Positions 18,260 to 26,755 are shown, counted from the stretch's first letter. The stretch is DNA of 64,000 bases from Sphingopyxis sp. JAI108 (GCF_013410105.1 NZ_JACCCJ010000004.1:1-64000); one strand, 5' to 3'. Numbers and translations are program-made. Notes: generated from the sequence alone by a model not told the origin.

Positions 18260-19180
18260 TCATACGACTTGATGCAGCAACGCCTCGCCCGCCGCCAGCC
18301 GGCGGCAATTTTCCTGCGCGACGGTCAGGCTACGCACGAGCGTTTCGGGGGTCAGCCAGGCGATGTGCGGGGCGATTACCGCGTTGGACAGGCCGAGCAG
18401 CGGGTTACCGCGTGGTAGCGGTTCTTCGGCGAACACGTCGAGCCCGGCGCCGCGCAGATGCCCCGAGGTCAGCGCCTCGACCAGCCGCGCCTCATCGACC
18501 AGTTCGCCCCGCGCCGTGTTCACCAGTACCGCACCCTTCTTCATCGCGAAGGGATCGATGCCGGCGCGCGTTTCGTCGGTGAGCGGTATGTGCAGTGAGA
18601 CGATGTCGCTTTCCGCAAGCAGCCGGTCGAGCGGCAAGAATTCATAGGGCACGTCACGCGGACGGCGCGCGGTGTAGACAAGCTTCGCCCCCAGCGCCGC
18701 CAGCACCGGCGCGAGCAACTGCGCGGAATTACCGAAACCGACGAGTCCGACCGTCCGCCCGCCGATTTCGCCGACCTGATCGAGCTCGGACGGGTCGGCG
18801 GTCCAGCCCTCGCCCGCTCGCGTCCGCGCGTCGAAGAAGCAGGTCCGGCGGAGCACCGCCATCATCAGCGACAGCGCCATTTCGGCGACCGCCTGGCTGT
18901 TGGTGCCGGGCATGTTGCACACCGCGACGCCATGGTCGCGAGCGGCATCGAGCGCGATCGTGTTCACCCCGACGCCGAGCTTCTGGATCAGCTTCAGCTT
19001 GGGCGCCGAAGCGATGAACTCACGCGTCACCGGCGTCAGCACGTGGAGCAACGCGGTAATCTCTCCCGCCACGCCGTCAAGCGGCTCGGCTTCATCAACG
19101 TGGGTCACGACACCCGCGCCGAAGATCGCATCGACCGCTTCGCGAAAACCCGGGCTCGGGCGTGCGTGGAGGACGATCAT
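18260..19180 (-). CDS. D-2-hydroxyacid dehydrogenase
   Basis: A 306-residue NAD(P)-dependent dehydrogenase of the 3-phosphoglycerate/glyoxylate reductase family, interconverting a 2-oxo acid and a D-2-hydroxy acid. The Rossmann motif is GFGNSA (third glycine replaced by alanine). The strand that follows ends 'YTARR' where an NAD-binding Asp is usual, so NADP may be preferred. Catalytic Arg is in NTARGEL, Glu in 'LDVFAEEP' and His in APHIAWLT. The ATG overlaps the enolase stop (ATGA), which sets the start and shows translational coupling. It is the last gene of the ligase-hydrolase-kinase-enolase-dehydrogenase run. Confidence 0.9.
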   Translation of the reverse strand: MIVLHARPSPGFREAVDAIFGAGVVTHVDEAEPLDGVAGEITALLHVLTPVTREFIASAPKLKLIQKLGVGVNTIALDAARDHGVAVCNMPGTNSQAVAEMALSLMMAVLRRTCFFDARTRAGEGWTADPSELDQVGEIGGRTVGLVGFGNSAQLLAPVLAALGAKLVYTARRPRDVPYEFLPLDRLLAESDIVSLHIPLTDETRAGIDPFAMKKGAVLVNTARGELVDEARLVEALTSGHLRGAGLDVFAEEPLPRGNPLLGLSNAVIAPHIAWLTPETLVRSLTVAQENCRRLAAGEALLHQVV

Positions 19181-20475
19181 GCCGCAACTCCCCCGATCGC
19201 ACCGGCGAAGGCCGAAAAGCCCGCGAACACCGCGTCGCTTCCCATCGCCTCCTCGATCCGCAGCATCTCGTTCCACTTCGCCATGCGTTCAGAGCGGGTG
19301 AAGCTGCCGACCTTCAATTGCCCCGCGTCCCAGCCGGTCGCGAGATGCGCGATGGTGATGTCCTCGCTTTCGCCCGACCGCGCCGAAACGATCGCGCCCC
19401 AGTCACGCGCGACCGCCGCATCGAGCGCGGCCTTCGCTTCGGTCACCGTACCGACCTGATTGACCTTGATCAGGGCCGCGTTGCACGCCGCCGCCTCGCC
19501 CGCGCGAGCGACACGTTCGGCATTGGTGACGAGCACGTCGTCGCCGATGATCTGCACTGTGCCGCCGATCGCCGCGGTGACCGCAGCCATCGTCTTCCAA
19601 TCGTCCTGTCCGGCGGGATCCTCGATCGACAGGATCGGATAGCGTCCGGCCCATTCAATGATGCGCGCCGCCATTTCTTCGCCCGAGAGCCGCCCGTCGT
19701 CGAGCGCGAGATCATAGCCGCCCGCGTCGCCGAGTTCGTTCGCGGCGATGTCGAGCGATATAAATACCTCGTCGCCCGCGCGATGCCCGCTCGCCTCGAT
19801 TGCCTTGGTCAGCGTATCGAGCGCATCCTCGTTCGACGCGAAATTGGGCCACCAGCCACCTTCGTCGGCGACACCAGAGAGCGGTCCCTTGGTTTCCATC
19901 AGCCGGCCAGCGGCGCGATAGACATCGTCGGTGATCTCGAGCGCGCGGCGAAAACTGCCCGCTTTCGGGCACATCACCATGAAATCCTGCACGTCGGTGC
20001 GCCGCCCGGCGTGCGCGCCGCCGCCGAAAATCTGGATCTCGGGCAGCGGCACGCGCACCTTGCGTCCATCGGCGAGATAGCGCCAGAGCGGCGCGCGCGC
20101 GCCGGCTGCCGCGGCGTGGAGCACCGCCATCGACACGGCGACGATGGCGTTCGCACCGAGCCGCGCCTTGTTGGGCGTACCGTCGAGATCGCACAGCACG
20201 CGGTCGATCGCGGCCTGATCGCGGGCGTCCATGCCGGTGATCACGCCCGCGATCTCCGAACCGATACCCGCGACCGCGCGATTGACACCAAAACCGCCGA
20301 AGGCTTTGCCCCCGTCGCGCAAGTCGATCGCCTCGTGCGCGCCGCGCGAGGCGCCCGCGGGTGCGATCGCGCGACCGACCGCGCCCGATTCCAGCACCAC
20401 CTCAGCCTCGACGGTGGGCCGACCGCGCGAATCCCAGAGCTGGCGGCCGGTGACGGAGGCGATACGCGAAGTCAT
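19177..20475 (-). CDS. divergent enolase paralogue
   Basis: A 432-residue enolase-superfamily protein, full length for enolase. Conserved: D242, E285 and D312 as metal ligands, E205 in DEGG, base K337 (ALIKVNQ), K388 and H155. Altered relative to glycolytic enolases: 'SHRSGE' reads SARSGE, so the active-site histidine (H373 in yeast) is A365. 'QEFM' reads QDFM (yeast E168 to D164). The mobile loop PSGASTG reads PAGASRG. These changes lie around the leaving hydroxyl and phosphate, so 2-phosphoglycerate is unlikely to be its main substrate and another phosphorylated or hydroxy acid is plausible. ATGA overlaps link it to the kinase upstream and the 2-hydroxyacid dehydrogenase downstream. The glycolytic enolase must be elsewhere in the genome. 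Confidence 0.9.
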   Translation of the reverse strand: MTSRIASVTGRQLWDSRGRPTVEAEVVLESGAVGRAIAPAGASRGAHEAIDLRDGGKAFGGFGVNRAVAGIGSEIAGVITGMDARDQAAIDRVLCDLDGTPNKARLGANAIVAVSMAVLHAAAAGARAPLWRYLADGRKVRVPLPEIQIFGGGAHAGRRTDVQDFMVMCPKAGSFRRALEITDDVYRAAGRLMETKGPLSGVADEGGWWPNFASNEDALDTLTKAIEASGHRAGDEVFISLDIAANELGDAGGYDLALDDGRLSGEEMAARIIEWAGRYPILSIEDPAGQDDWKTMAAVTAAIGGTVQIIGDDVLVTNAERVARAGEAAACNAALIKVNQVGTVTEAKAALDAAVARDWGAIVSARSGESEDITIAHLATGWDAGQLKVGSFTRSERMAKWNEMLRIEEAMGSDAVFAGFSAFAGAIGGVAA

Positions 20476-21449
20476 GGAGAAGTCCTTTTCCAGTTGGCGA
20501 CGAGCGCGTCGATCGGTTGCGGCGCCATGATCAGCGCGCGCGCCTGATCGCGCACGATCCGCTTATGTTCGGGATCGGTCAGATAAGGTGCAGGCGACTT
20601 GCCCTCGACGCGGGCGAGGAGCAGCGCGGCCGCAAGCTTGCCCGCGCGGAGCAGCAGGCCGCCGGCGTCCTCCCAGCCGATGGCCGCGCGATAGGCCGCG
20701 ACGAGCGCCGCCGCGGCATCGTTCAGCCGTGCCTCGCCGGACCACACCGCCTTGAGCAGCAGATGCGTCGTACAAAAGGCGAGGTCGAAGGCCGGATCGC
20801 CATAGACCGCGCATTCGGCATCAAGGAACACCGGGCCAGCACGGCTGACGAGGATATTCTTGGGACTGACGTCGCCATGGACGAGCGCGATCTTGCGCGA
20901 TGAGACGTCGTCCGCGAGCGCGGTCAGCGCAAACGCCAGTTCGCTATCCAGTCGCGCGACATGGAGCAGGAAGGGATCGACGCGCAGCGCCCGGAACATC
21001 TCGTCGTTGGGAAAATCGGTGCGATCGCCCTCATTGTGCGCGGTCGCGGCGTGGACCGCGGCGATCCCCTGCCCCACATGTGCGGCAAAACCGATATCGA
21101 CGCGGCCCGCCATCAGTTCGTCCTTCCACACCGGGCAGTCGGGGAGGAAACGCATCGCGAAGGCGTGGCCCGGCAGTTCGGCGAGCACCTCGGGCGCCAT
21201 CCCCGGATCGACGCCGCGCGCGCGCTTGAGCCAGCGCACTTCGCTCGTCCCGCGCTCGACCGGCGCGTGCCATTCGGCGGCGACGCGAAGCTGCGGTAAC
21301 GGGCGCTTGACGACGATCGACCCCGACGGCGTCTCGACCTTCCACACTTCACAAGACACACCGCCGGTCAGCGGCGACAGGACGACATCGCCCTCGCCCA
21401 CCAGTCCGGCGGCGCGCAATGCGTCGATGATGTCGGCATCCGCCGTCAC
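20472..21449 (-). CDS. APH-family small-molecule kinase
   Basis: A 325-residue phosphotransferase of the aminoglycoside/choline kinase fold. The N-lobe has a conserved lysine in 'IVVKRPLP'. The catalytic loop is HGDVSPKN (191-198) and the metal-binding 'LDAECAVYGDPAFDLAF' follows at about 209-225. Antibiotic resistance is not implied: relatives in acyl-CoA pathways (ACAD10/11 kinase domains, LvaA of levulinate breakdown) phosphorylate hydroxyacyl-CoA. The GTG start lies one base after the hydrolase stop and its stop overlaps the enolase ATG, so the product probably feeds the enolase paralogue. That link is inference. Confidence 0.85.
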   Translation of the reverse strand: MTADADIIDALRAAGLVGEGDVVLSPLTGGVSCEVWKVETPSGSIVVKRPLPQLRVAAEWHAPVERGTSEVRWLKRARGVDPGMAPEVLAELPGHAFAMRFLPDCPVWKDELMAGRVDIGFAAHVGQGIAAVHAATAHNEGDRTDFPNDEMFRALRVDPFLLHVARLDSELAFALTALADDVSSRKIALVHGDVSPKNILVSRAGPVFLDAECAVYGDPAFDLAFCTTHLLLKAVWSGEARLNDAAAALVAAYRAAIGWEDAGGLLLRAGKLAAALLLARVEGKSPAPYLTDPEHKRIVRDQARALIMAPQPIDALVANWKRTSP

Positions 21450-21450
21450 G

Positions 21451-22581
21451 TCAGAGCTTCTCCCTGACCCATGCGCCGACCAGATTGGCGGCATTCCGGC
21501 GCTCTGCGATCGAGTCCTCGAAATAATGCGCGCCGGGGATCAGTTCGAGCCTCTTGTCGCTGCTTCCAAGGAAATCGAAAATCTTGCGCGCGTCGCTCGG
21601 GAAGACGCCGGTATCGGCGGTGCCCTGAACGACGAGCGCCGGCGTGTCGTGCTTGGCGAGATGCGGTTGGCCCTGACACGGCGAGGTTTCGAGGCTCCAC
21701 ATGTTGAGCCAGGTCTTGATCGTGTTGGCACGGCCGATGCTCGGCGTACGGTTCGCGATTGCCGGATCGCCGCGATAGCACCAGTTGGGCTTGCGATCCG
21801 ACGGGTCGATCGCCGGATCGACGCAGCGAATATCGCCCCAGCACCGGAACATCGGAAAGATGCGGTCGGGAATGCCCGCATCGTTCAGCCGCTTCAGCTC
21901 GGCCTTCGCCCAGTCGGTGATGCGCTGGTTGCGGGTGCGCTGGGCGGCGCGATATCTGGCAATGAACTCCTCCGAATAGGGCGGGCCGTTGTCGGGGTTG
22001 AACGGGTCGAGTTCAGGGTCAGTGGCGACCGGATCAGTCTCGTCGATCACCGAGGCGTCCATCCAGTCGGTAAGCACTTCGGGGCGCCCCTGATGCGCGT
22101 TGAAACTGATATAGAGGTCACCCTTCACCAGTTCCGCCAGAGCATCCTGCCCAACCGCCGGCAGCCGGTCGGTCAGCGTCGGCGCAATCGCTTCGGCCTG
22201 ATAGGCGCCCATCAGCGACCCGCCGCCCGAATTGCCAAGGATAACGATCTGCTCCACGCCGGCCTCTTCTTTCAGCCACTTCATGCCGACGCCGATGTCG
22301 AGCACCGCATGTTCGAGCAGGAACTGGTCCTCGAAGCCCCGATAGCGCGTGTTCCAGCCCAGAAAGCCGAAGCCCTGCCGCGCGAACCAGGGCGCGATAT
22401 AATGTTCCTTGAAATCGACATTATAATGGGTGGCGATGATCGCGACCTTCGGCCGCCTGCCTGCCTCCGTCCAGTAAATGCCCTGGCACGGATGCCCGCC
22501 CGCGTGGATGCGCGGCGCGGTCGGCGACACCCGCCCGATGAATTGCGCGTCCAGTCCCTCGATCCCGTTCGGGTCCATCAT
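21451..22581 (-). CDS. alpha/beta hydrolase with intact triad
   Basis: A 376-residue soluble alpha/beta-hydrolase. The nucleophile elbow is GNSGGG with S118, the acid is in GTADTGVFP and the histidine in PGAHYFED. A long lid inserted between about residues 145 and 290 contains a Pro/Asp-rich stretch. It could be an esterase, amidase or acyl-CoA thioesterase. AAGGAGAG lies directly before the ATG. It lies 25 bases after the acyl-CoA ligase and one base before the kinase, in the operon driven from operator site B. Confidence 0.88.
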   Translation of the reverse strand: MMDPNGIEGLDAQFIGRVSPTAPRIHAGGHPCQGIYWTEAGRRPKVAIIATHYNVDFKEHYIAPWFARQGFGFLGWNTRYRGFEDQFLLEHAVLDIGVGMKWLKEEAGVEQIVILGNSGGGSLMGAYQAEAIAPTLTDRLPAVGQDALAELVKGDLYISFNAHQGRPEVLTDWMDASVIDETDPVATDPELDPFNPDNGPPYSEEFIARYRAAQRTRNQRITDWAKAELKRLNDAGIPDRIFPMFRCWGDIRCVDPAIDPSDRKPNWCYRGDPAIANRTPSIGRANTIKTWLNMWSLETSPCQGQPHLAKHDTPALVVQGTADTGVFPSDARKIFDFLGSSDKRLELIPGAHYFEDSIAERRNAANLVGAWVREKL

Positions 22582-22606
22582 TGTCTCTCCTTTTTATGAT
22601 TTTGGT

Positions 22607-24241
22607 TCAGCGGCTAACCTCGAAAGGCAGCTTATACCCCTCAAGCCCGGCACGGATCGCCTTCTTGTCGATCTTGCCCGTCGGTCCGAGCGGGATTTCC
22701 TCGACGAACAACACATCGTCGGGCATCCACCAGCGCGCGATCTTGCCATCGAGAAAGGATTTAAGATCGTCGGCGCAAGCGTCGCAACCGGGCTTCAACT
22801 GGCACAACAGGATCGGGCGCTCGTCCCATTTGGGATGCGCGATGCCGACGACCGCGGCGTTGGCGACCGCATCATGCCCCATCGCGATATTCTCGATCTC
22901 GATCGAGCTGATCCATTCGCCGCCCGATTTGACGACATCCTTCGCGCGGTCGGTGATCTGCATATAGCCCTCACCGTCGATCGTGCTGACGTCGCCGGTG
23001 TCGAAAAAGCCCTCGGCGTCGAGCACCTCGCCGCCCTCTCCGCCATAATAGCCGCGCGCAATCGTCGGCCCCTTGATCATCAGCCGTCCGGGTGTCTTCC
23101 CGTCATGCGGCACAGGGTTTCCGGCATCGTCGACCAATTTCATCTCGAGCCCGCAGAGCAGCCGGCCCTGTTTGAGCTTATACGACATCTGTTCGTCGTC
23201 CGACTTCGCGGCAACCGGCGCATTGGGCACCGACACGGTGCCGAGCGGCGAGGTTTCGGTCATGCCCCAGCCCTGGATGACGTCGACGCCATAATCATCG
23301 CGGAAGGTGCGGATGATCGATTCGGGGCACGCCGAGCCACCGATCGTCACGCGCTGCAGGGTCGTGAAACGCTTGCCGTTTTCCTGCATATACTGGAGCA
23401 GCATCTGCCACACGGTCGGCACCGCGGCCGAATAGGTCACGCCCTCCGCCTCGATCAGATTGTAGATCGATTCGCCGTCCATCCGCTGCCCCGGAAGCAC
23501 CAGCTTTGCTCCGACCGCGGGCGCCGAATAGACGACGCCCCACGCATTGGCGTGATACATCGGCACGACGAGCAGCACCGTATCGCGCGCCGACAGGGCG
23601 AGCGCGTCGCGCTGGAGGGTCATCAGCGCGTGAATATAGTTGGAGCGGTGCGAATAGAGCACCCCCTTGGGATTACCCGTCGTGCCGCTGGTATAGCAAA
23701 GCCCGCAGGCAGCATTTTCGTCGAAGCTTCCCCAGTCATATTCCGTCGAATGCCCCGCGATCCAGTCGTCGAACGCCACCGCCGCAAAGCTCGTCCGCGG
23801 CAACGATGCCCGGTCGCAGAAGAAGATCACCTTCTCGATCGAGGGCACCTGCGGCAGCAATTGCTCCACCAGATCGGCGGTGGCAGGATCGGCGATCAGC
23901 AGCCGGTCGCCGGCGTGTTTCGCGATATAGGCGATCTGTTCGAGGAAAAGCCGCGGGTTGAGCGTGTGGAGCACCGCCCCCATCCCCGCCGCGCCATACC
24001 AGGCGGCGAGGTGCCGTGCGCCGTTCCACGCCATCGTCGCGACGCGGTCGCCCGGCTTGATGCCTTCGGCGGCAAGCGCGTTCGACACGCGCTTCGCGTC
24101 GGCGTGGATGTCGGCATAGGTGGAACGGGTGACGCGCCCTTCGGCATCGCGCGACACGATCTCGCGCGAGCCGTGCCAGTTCGCCGCATGGTCGATGATC
24201 CGGTCGACCGTCAGCGGCACATTCTGCATCAATCCGTCCAT
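22607..24241 (-). CDS. acyl-CoA ligase (AMP-forming), first gene of the island operon
   Basis: A 544-residue ANL-family CoA ligase resembling medium-chain/AlkK-type enzymes. It has 'YTSGTTGNPKGVLYSH', 'GWGMTETSP', 'GFFDTGDVSTIDGEGYMQITDR', 'GGEWISSIEIE' and the C-terminal lysine in 'GPTGKIDKKAIR'. It heads a minus-strand run of five genes. Start ATG 24241 is used with GAGAGG just upstream; a later ATG four codons in is possible. The promoter region holds a perfect TAGTATACTA palindrome (site B) overlapping a TTGCAA-N17-TACTAT promoter, so expression is probably repressed by a MarR protein until a CoA ester or acid appears. Confidence 0.93.
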   Translation of the reverse strand: MDGLMQNVPLTVDRIIDHAANWHGSREIVSRDAEGRVTRSTYADIHADAKRVSNALAAEGIKPGDRVATMAWNGARHLAAWYGAAGMGAVLHTLNPRLFLEQIAYIAKHAGDRLLIADPATADLVEQLLPQVPSIEKVIFFCDRASLPRTSFAAVAFDDWIAGHSTEYDWGSFDENAACGLCYTSGTTGNPKGVLYSHRSNYIHALMTLQRDALALSARDTVLLVVPMYHANAWGVVYSAPAVGAKLVLPGQRMDGESIYNLIEAEGVTYSAAVPTVWQMLLQYMQENGKRFTTLQRVTIGGSACPESIIRTFRDDYGVDVIQGWGMTETSPLGTVSVPNAPVAAKSDDEQMSYKLKQGRLLCGLEMKLVDDAGNPVPHDGKTPGRLMIKGPTIARGYYGGEGGEVLDAEGFFDTGDVSTIDGEGYMQITDRAKDVVKSGGEWISSIEIENIAMGHDAVANAAVVGIAHPKWDERPILLCQLKPGCDACADDLKSFLDGKIARWWMPDDVLFVEEIPLGPTGKIDKKAIRAGLEGYKLPFEVSR

Positions 24242-24267
24242 GCGGTCCTCTCTCCCCAATTGTTGCA

Positions 24268-24300
24268 ATAGATAGTATACTAAGTATTTTGCCTTTGCAA
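24268..24300 (-). promoter_or_regulatory. promoter and MarR operator, site B
   Basis: Read on the minus strand, -35 TTGCAA (24300-24295), 17-base spacer and -10 TACTAT (24277-24272) precede the acyl-CoA ligase. The perfect palindrome TAGTATACTA (24273-24282) covers the -10 element, a layout suited to steric repression. It also lies 106 bases upstream of the divergent marR gene at 24388. Confidence 0.68.
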
Positions 24301-24387
24301 CGCCGCTCAGCCTTGCTTCGCCCGCATCGCTCTTCTAGCGTGACGCCGTCGGCACCCCGCCGGCAACAGGGGCAAACATAGCGTCAT

Positions 24388-24840
24388 ATGCGCACCAACC
24401 AGCTTATCATCGCGCTGTTCCAACGGTTCTGCTGGCTCGACGAGGGGCTACAGGCGCGGCTCCACGATCATGGCTGGCCCGACGTCAACCGCCCCCAATC
24501 GATGGTGATGACCAACATCGTCAGCGGCATCGTCCGACCGTCGGACATCGCGCGCAACCTGGGCGTATCGCGACAGGCAATTCACAGCACGATCAACCAG
24601 ATGGTGAAGCTCGGCATCGTTCAGCTCGAGATCGATCCCGGCGATCGCCGTCACATGGTCGTGTCGCTGACCGACCTTGGCGCGCGCATGCGCAAGGATG
24701 CGCAGCGTTCGATGGATGCGCTCACCGCGCAGATCGCCGCCCGCCTCGGCCAGGACAAGTTCGACGCGCTGCTTACGGCGCTCGAGGCCGACTGGGGCGA
24801 CAATATCGCGCGCGCGCCGGCCACTTCGCGCAATCGCTAG
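24388..24840 (+). CDS. MarR-family transcriptional regulator
   Basis: A 150-residue regulator. Residues about 30-100 form the winged helix ('RPSDIARNLGVSRQAIHSTINQMVKLGIVQ', wing 'IDPGDRRHMVVSLT'), flanked by dimerisation helices. It is divergent from the acyl-CoA ligase operon and shares the region with site B, so it is one of two candidate repressors for the five palindromes. No clear Shine-Dalgarno precedes the ATG. It is convergent with the reductase at 24837: the two stop codons share the bases CTAG. Confidence 0.88.
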   Translation: MRTNQLIIALFQRFCWLDEGLQARLHDHGWPDVNRPQSMVMTNIVSGIVRPSDIARNLGVSRQAIHSTINQMVKLGIVQLEIDPGDRRHMVVSLTDLGARMRKDAQRSMDALTAQIAARLGQDKFDALLTALEADWGDNIARAPATSRNR

Positions 24841-25412
24841 GCTGCAAGCGCCTTCGCGACGGCGATCAGCCGCCCCGCCGTCATGTCGACGAGCGAAGCC
24901 GGCAACGTCTCTTTGAGGCTACCATCCTCGGCAAAGGCGGCGTGCGCGTTGGGGACGACGACCTGCTCGGGGATCACGATCATCTGGATCGTCGACAATA
25001 TCTGGCGCAGATGCATCAGCCCGCGCAACCCGCCGAACGGGCTGACCGACGCCGACATGATCGCCGCAGCCTTGCCGCGATAGGCGGTCAGCGCGACAAG
25101 CCCCTCGTCGCCGGTCGGCCGCGATGCCCAGTCGATGGCATTCTTGAGCAGCGGCGACAGCGAGCCATTATATTCTGGCGACACGAACAAGAGCCCGTCC
25201 TGCGTGGCAAACACATCCTTGAGCTTCACCGCCCCGGCCGGAAAAGCATTCGCTTCAAGGGCCGCCGAATAGAGCGGCAAGTCGAACGCCGCGAGATCAA
25301 CCCGCGTAACACGCGCGCCCTGCGCCTCCAAGCTTGCCGCGGCGAGTTCGCCCAGGGCGCGATTGAAGGACCCTTCGCGGGTGCTACCGACGATGACGGC
25401 GATGCTGGTCAT
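24837..25412 (-). CDS. NAD(P)H-dependent FMN reductase (flavodoxin-like)
   Basis: A 191-residue flavoprotein of the NADPH-dependent FMN reductase/chromate-quinone reductase family. It has the flavin phosphate loop 'GSTREGSFNRAL' near the N-terminus, and 'SPEYNGSLSPLLKNAIDWAS' (about 78-97), the family's FMN-contact signature. It may reduce FMN for a monooxygenase or reduce quinones. GGAGGG lies 3 bases before the ATG at 25412; a start 6 codons upstream has no such site. Operator site C sits 22 bases upstream of its start, placing it in the same regulon as the CoA ligases. Confidence 0.9.
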   Translation of the reverse strand: MTSIAVIVGSTREGSFNRALGELAAASLEAQGARVTRVDLAAFDLPLYSAALEANAFPAGAVKLKDVFATQDGLLFVSPEYNGSLSPLLKNAIDWASRPTGDEGLVALTAYRGKAAAIMSASVSPFGGLRGLMHLRQILSTIQMIVIPEQVVVPNAHAAFAEDGSLKETLPASLVDMTAGRLIAVAKALAA

Positions 25413-25433
25413 TTTCCCTCCCGGACACAATAG

Positions 25434-25445
25434 TTAGAATACTAA
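25434..25445. promoter_or_regulatory. putative MarR operator, site C
   Basis: TTAGAATACTAA with an outer pair of arms: CAATAG on the left and CTATTG on the right give a palindrome of about 25 bases centred here. On the minus strand it overlaps a possible -10 TAGTAT of the FMN reductase promoter. It lies between the reductase start and the 3' end of the second marR gene. Confidence 0.68.
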
Positions 25446-25478
25446 CCTATTGCGGCGCGGGAAAGCAAGGGCAAGCGA

Positions 25479-25985
25479 TCAGGCCTTGATGTCCGACAGC
25501 ACGGACAGCTTGCGCGTTTCGTCCGCGAGATTATCGATCACGCGGCGCATCAACCCCTGCAGCACCTCGACCTCCTCGTCGCTCATGCCCTTGGTGGCGA
25601 TCTCGTGAATCTCGGCGTTCATCGGCGCAAGGATCAGTTCGAGCTTCTTGGCGTGCGGGGTCAGGTAGATGAAGGTTTTCCGCCGATCATCGGTCGTTTT
25701 CTTGCGCGTGATCAGTCCGGCCTTTTCGAGCCCCTTCAGCGCCACGACCGTCGTCGGCTCACGCATGCCGACGCGTTCGCTGAGTTCACGCTGGGTAATA
25801 CCGTCCTCGCGCCATAGCTGGCGCAGGAAACGCCACTGCCCCGCCGACACGTCATGCGTCAGCGTGCGGCGCTCGAGCAACCGTGAAAAGGAACGAAAGA
25901 CGACGCGCGCCAGATAGCCGATGCTGTTTTCAGGATCGGTATAATATTCGGCGGGATGCCGATAATCCTGTGTTTTCTTCGCCAA
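25479..25985 (-). CDS. MarR-family transcriptional regulator, likely repressor of the island
   Basis: A 168-residue MarR protein. The winged helix is at about 55-125 ('ITQRELSERVGMREPTTVVALKGLEKAGLI', wing 'TTDDRRKTFIYLT') between N- and C-terminal dimerisation helices. The start is inferred to be a TTG at 25985 with GGAG 7 bases upstream, giving 'MAKKTQDYRHPAEYYTDPEN'. An ATG 51 codons further up would place the start right against operator D and add an unlikely tail. Site D lies between it and leuD, consistent with autoregulation plus control of leuD. Relatives such as CouR and FerC respond to aromatic acyl-CoA; that this one does too is inference. Confidence 0.85.
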   Translation of the reverse strand: MAKKTQDYRHPAEYYTDPENSIGYLARVVFRSFSRLLERRTLTHDVSAGQWRFLRQLWREDGITQRELSERVGMREPTTVVALKGLEKAGLITRKKTTDDRRKTFIYLTPHAKKLELILAPMNAEIHEIATKGMSDEEVEVLQGLMRRVIDNLADETRKLSVLSDIKA

Positions 25986-26116
25986 AACCCTGCTCCCCTG
26001 TCGCGGCGCCGCAACGCCGGTCCGCGCCGGGATAAATCTTAGGACGCGAAGGTTCACGCGGCAACCATCTTCGTCGCCACCTTGCATCCGGTTGCCGTTC
26101 CAACTTCGCGATAATG

Positions 26117-26156
26117 TTGGACAAGATTCGCCAATCAATATACTTAGAATACTAAG
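26117..26156 (+). promoter_or_regulatory. leuD-like promoter and MarR operator, site D
   Basis: -35 TTGGAC (26117-26122), 16-base spacer and -10 TATACT (26139-26144) precede the leuD-like gene. The palindrome CTTAGAATACTAAG (26143-26156) begins inside the -10 and covers the probable transcription start. The same palindrome lies upstream of the divergent marR gene. Confidence 0.68.
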
Positions 26157-26170
26157 CTAATGGAGGCGGT

Positions 26171-26755
26171 GTGCAAAAATTCATTCGGGTGAAAGCGGTC
26201 GCGGCACCGCTAGCGCTGGTCAATGTCGACACCGACATGGTCATTCCGGCGCAATATATGAAGGCGCTGACGCGTTCGGGCCTCGGCCAGCATCTGTTTC
26301 GCGAGCTACGGTTCGACGAAACCGGCCGCGAACGCACGGATTTCATCCTCAACCGGCCCGCGTGCCGCAACGCGCAGATTTTGGTGGCCGATCGCAATTT
26401 CGGGTGCGGATCGTCGCGCGAACATGCGGTTTGGGCATTGACCGATTTCGGTATTCGCTGCGTCATCGCGCCTAGTTTCGGTGACATCTTCGCGGGCAAT
26501 GCGCGCAAGAACGGGCTGCTGCTGATCCGCTTGCCCGACGAACGCTGCGCGCGTCTTCGCAGCGCGCTCGAAAATGCGCAATATGCGCCCATCGAAGTCG
26601 ACCTCGAAGCGCAGCGCATCCGCCTTGCCTCCGGCGAGACGATCGCTTTCGATATCGACCCCGTCGACCGCCACGTTCTGATGGAGGGGCTCGACGATAT
26701 CGACCGCACGCTGCGCCACGCCGACGCCATCGCACGGTTCGAGGCGTCGACCTAG
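26171..26755 (+). CDS. LeuD-type small subunit of an aconitase-family dehydratase
   Basis: A 194-residue swivel-domain subunit matching 3-isopropylmalate dehydratase small subunits: '[14 protein letters not shown]', '[21 protein letters not shown]' and '[20 protein letters not shown]'. With the LeuC-type subunit next door it should form a heterodimeric hydro-lyase that moves a hydroxyl on a 2- or 3-hydroxy acid. Placement in the MarR-operator island, apart from any leuA or leuB, suggests a catabolic paralogue rather than leucine synthesis; this is inference. The GTG start is set by GGAGG 4 bases upstream. It runs convergent with leuC and the two stop codons overlap in CTAG. Confidence 0.88.
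   Translation: MQKFIRVKAVAAPLALVNVDTDMVIPAQYMKALTRSGLGQHLFRELRFDETGRERTDFILNRPACRNAQILVADRNFGCGSSREHAVWALTDFGIRCVIAPSFGDIFAGNARKNGLLLIRLPDERCARLRSALENAQYAPIEVDLEAQRIRLASGETIAFDIDPVDRHVLMEGLDDIDRTLRHADAIARFEAST

Noticed and set aside
19177..20475. Housekeeping glycolytic enolase
   Set aside because: The active-site histidine and other conserved residues are replaced and the gene sits in a regulated catabolic operon.
20472..21449. Aminoglycoside resistance kinase
   Set aside because: Only the general APH fold is shared; the coupled CoA-ligase/enolase context fits metabolic kinases better.
25986..26138. Longer MarR protein starting at the ATG at 26138
   Set aside because: It adds 51 unconserved residues and leaves no room for a promoter beside operator D; an internal TTG with a good ribosome site fits family length.
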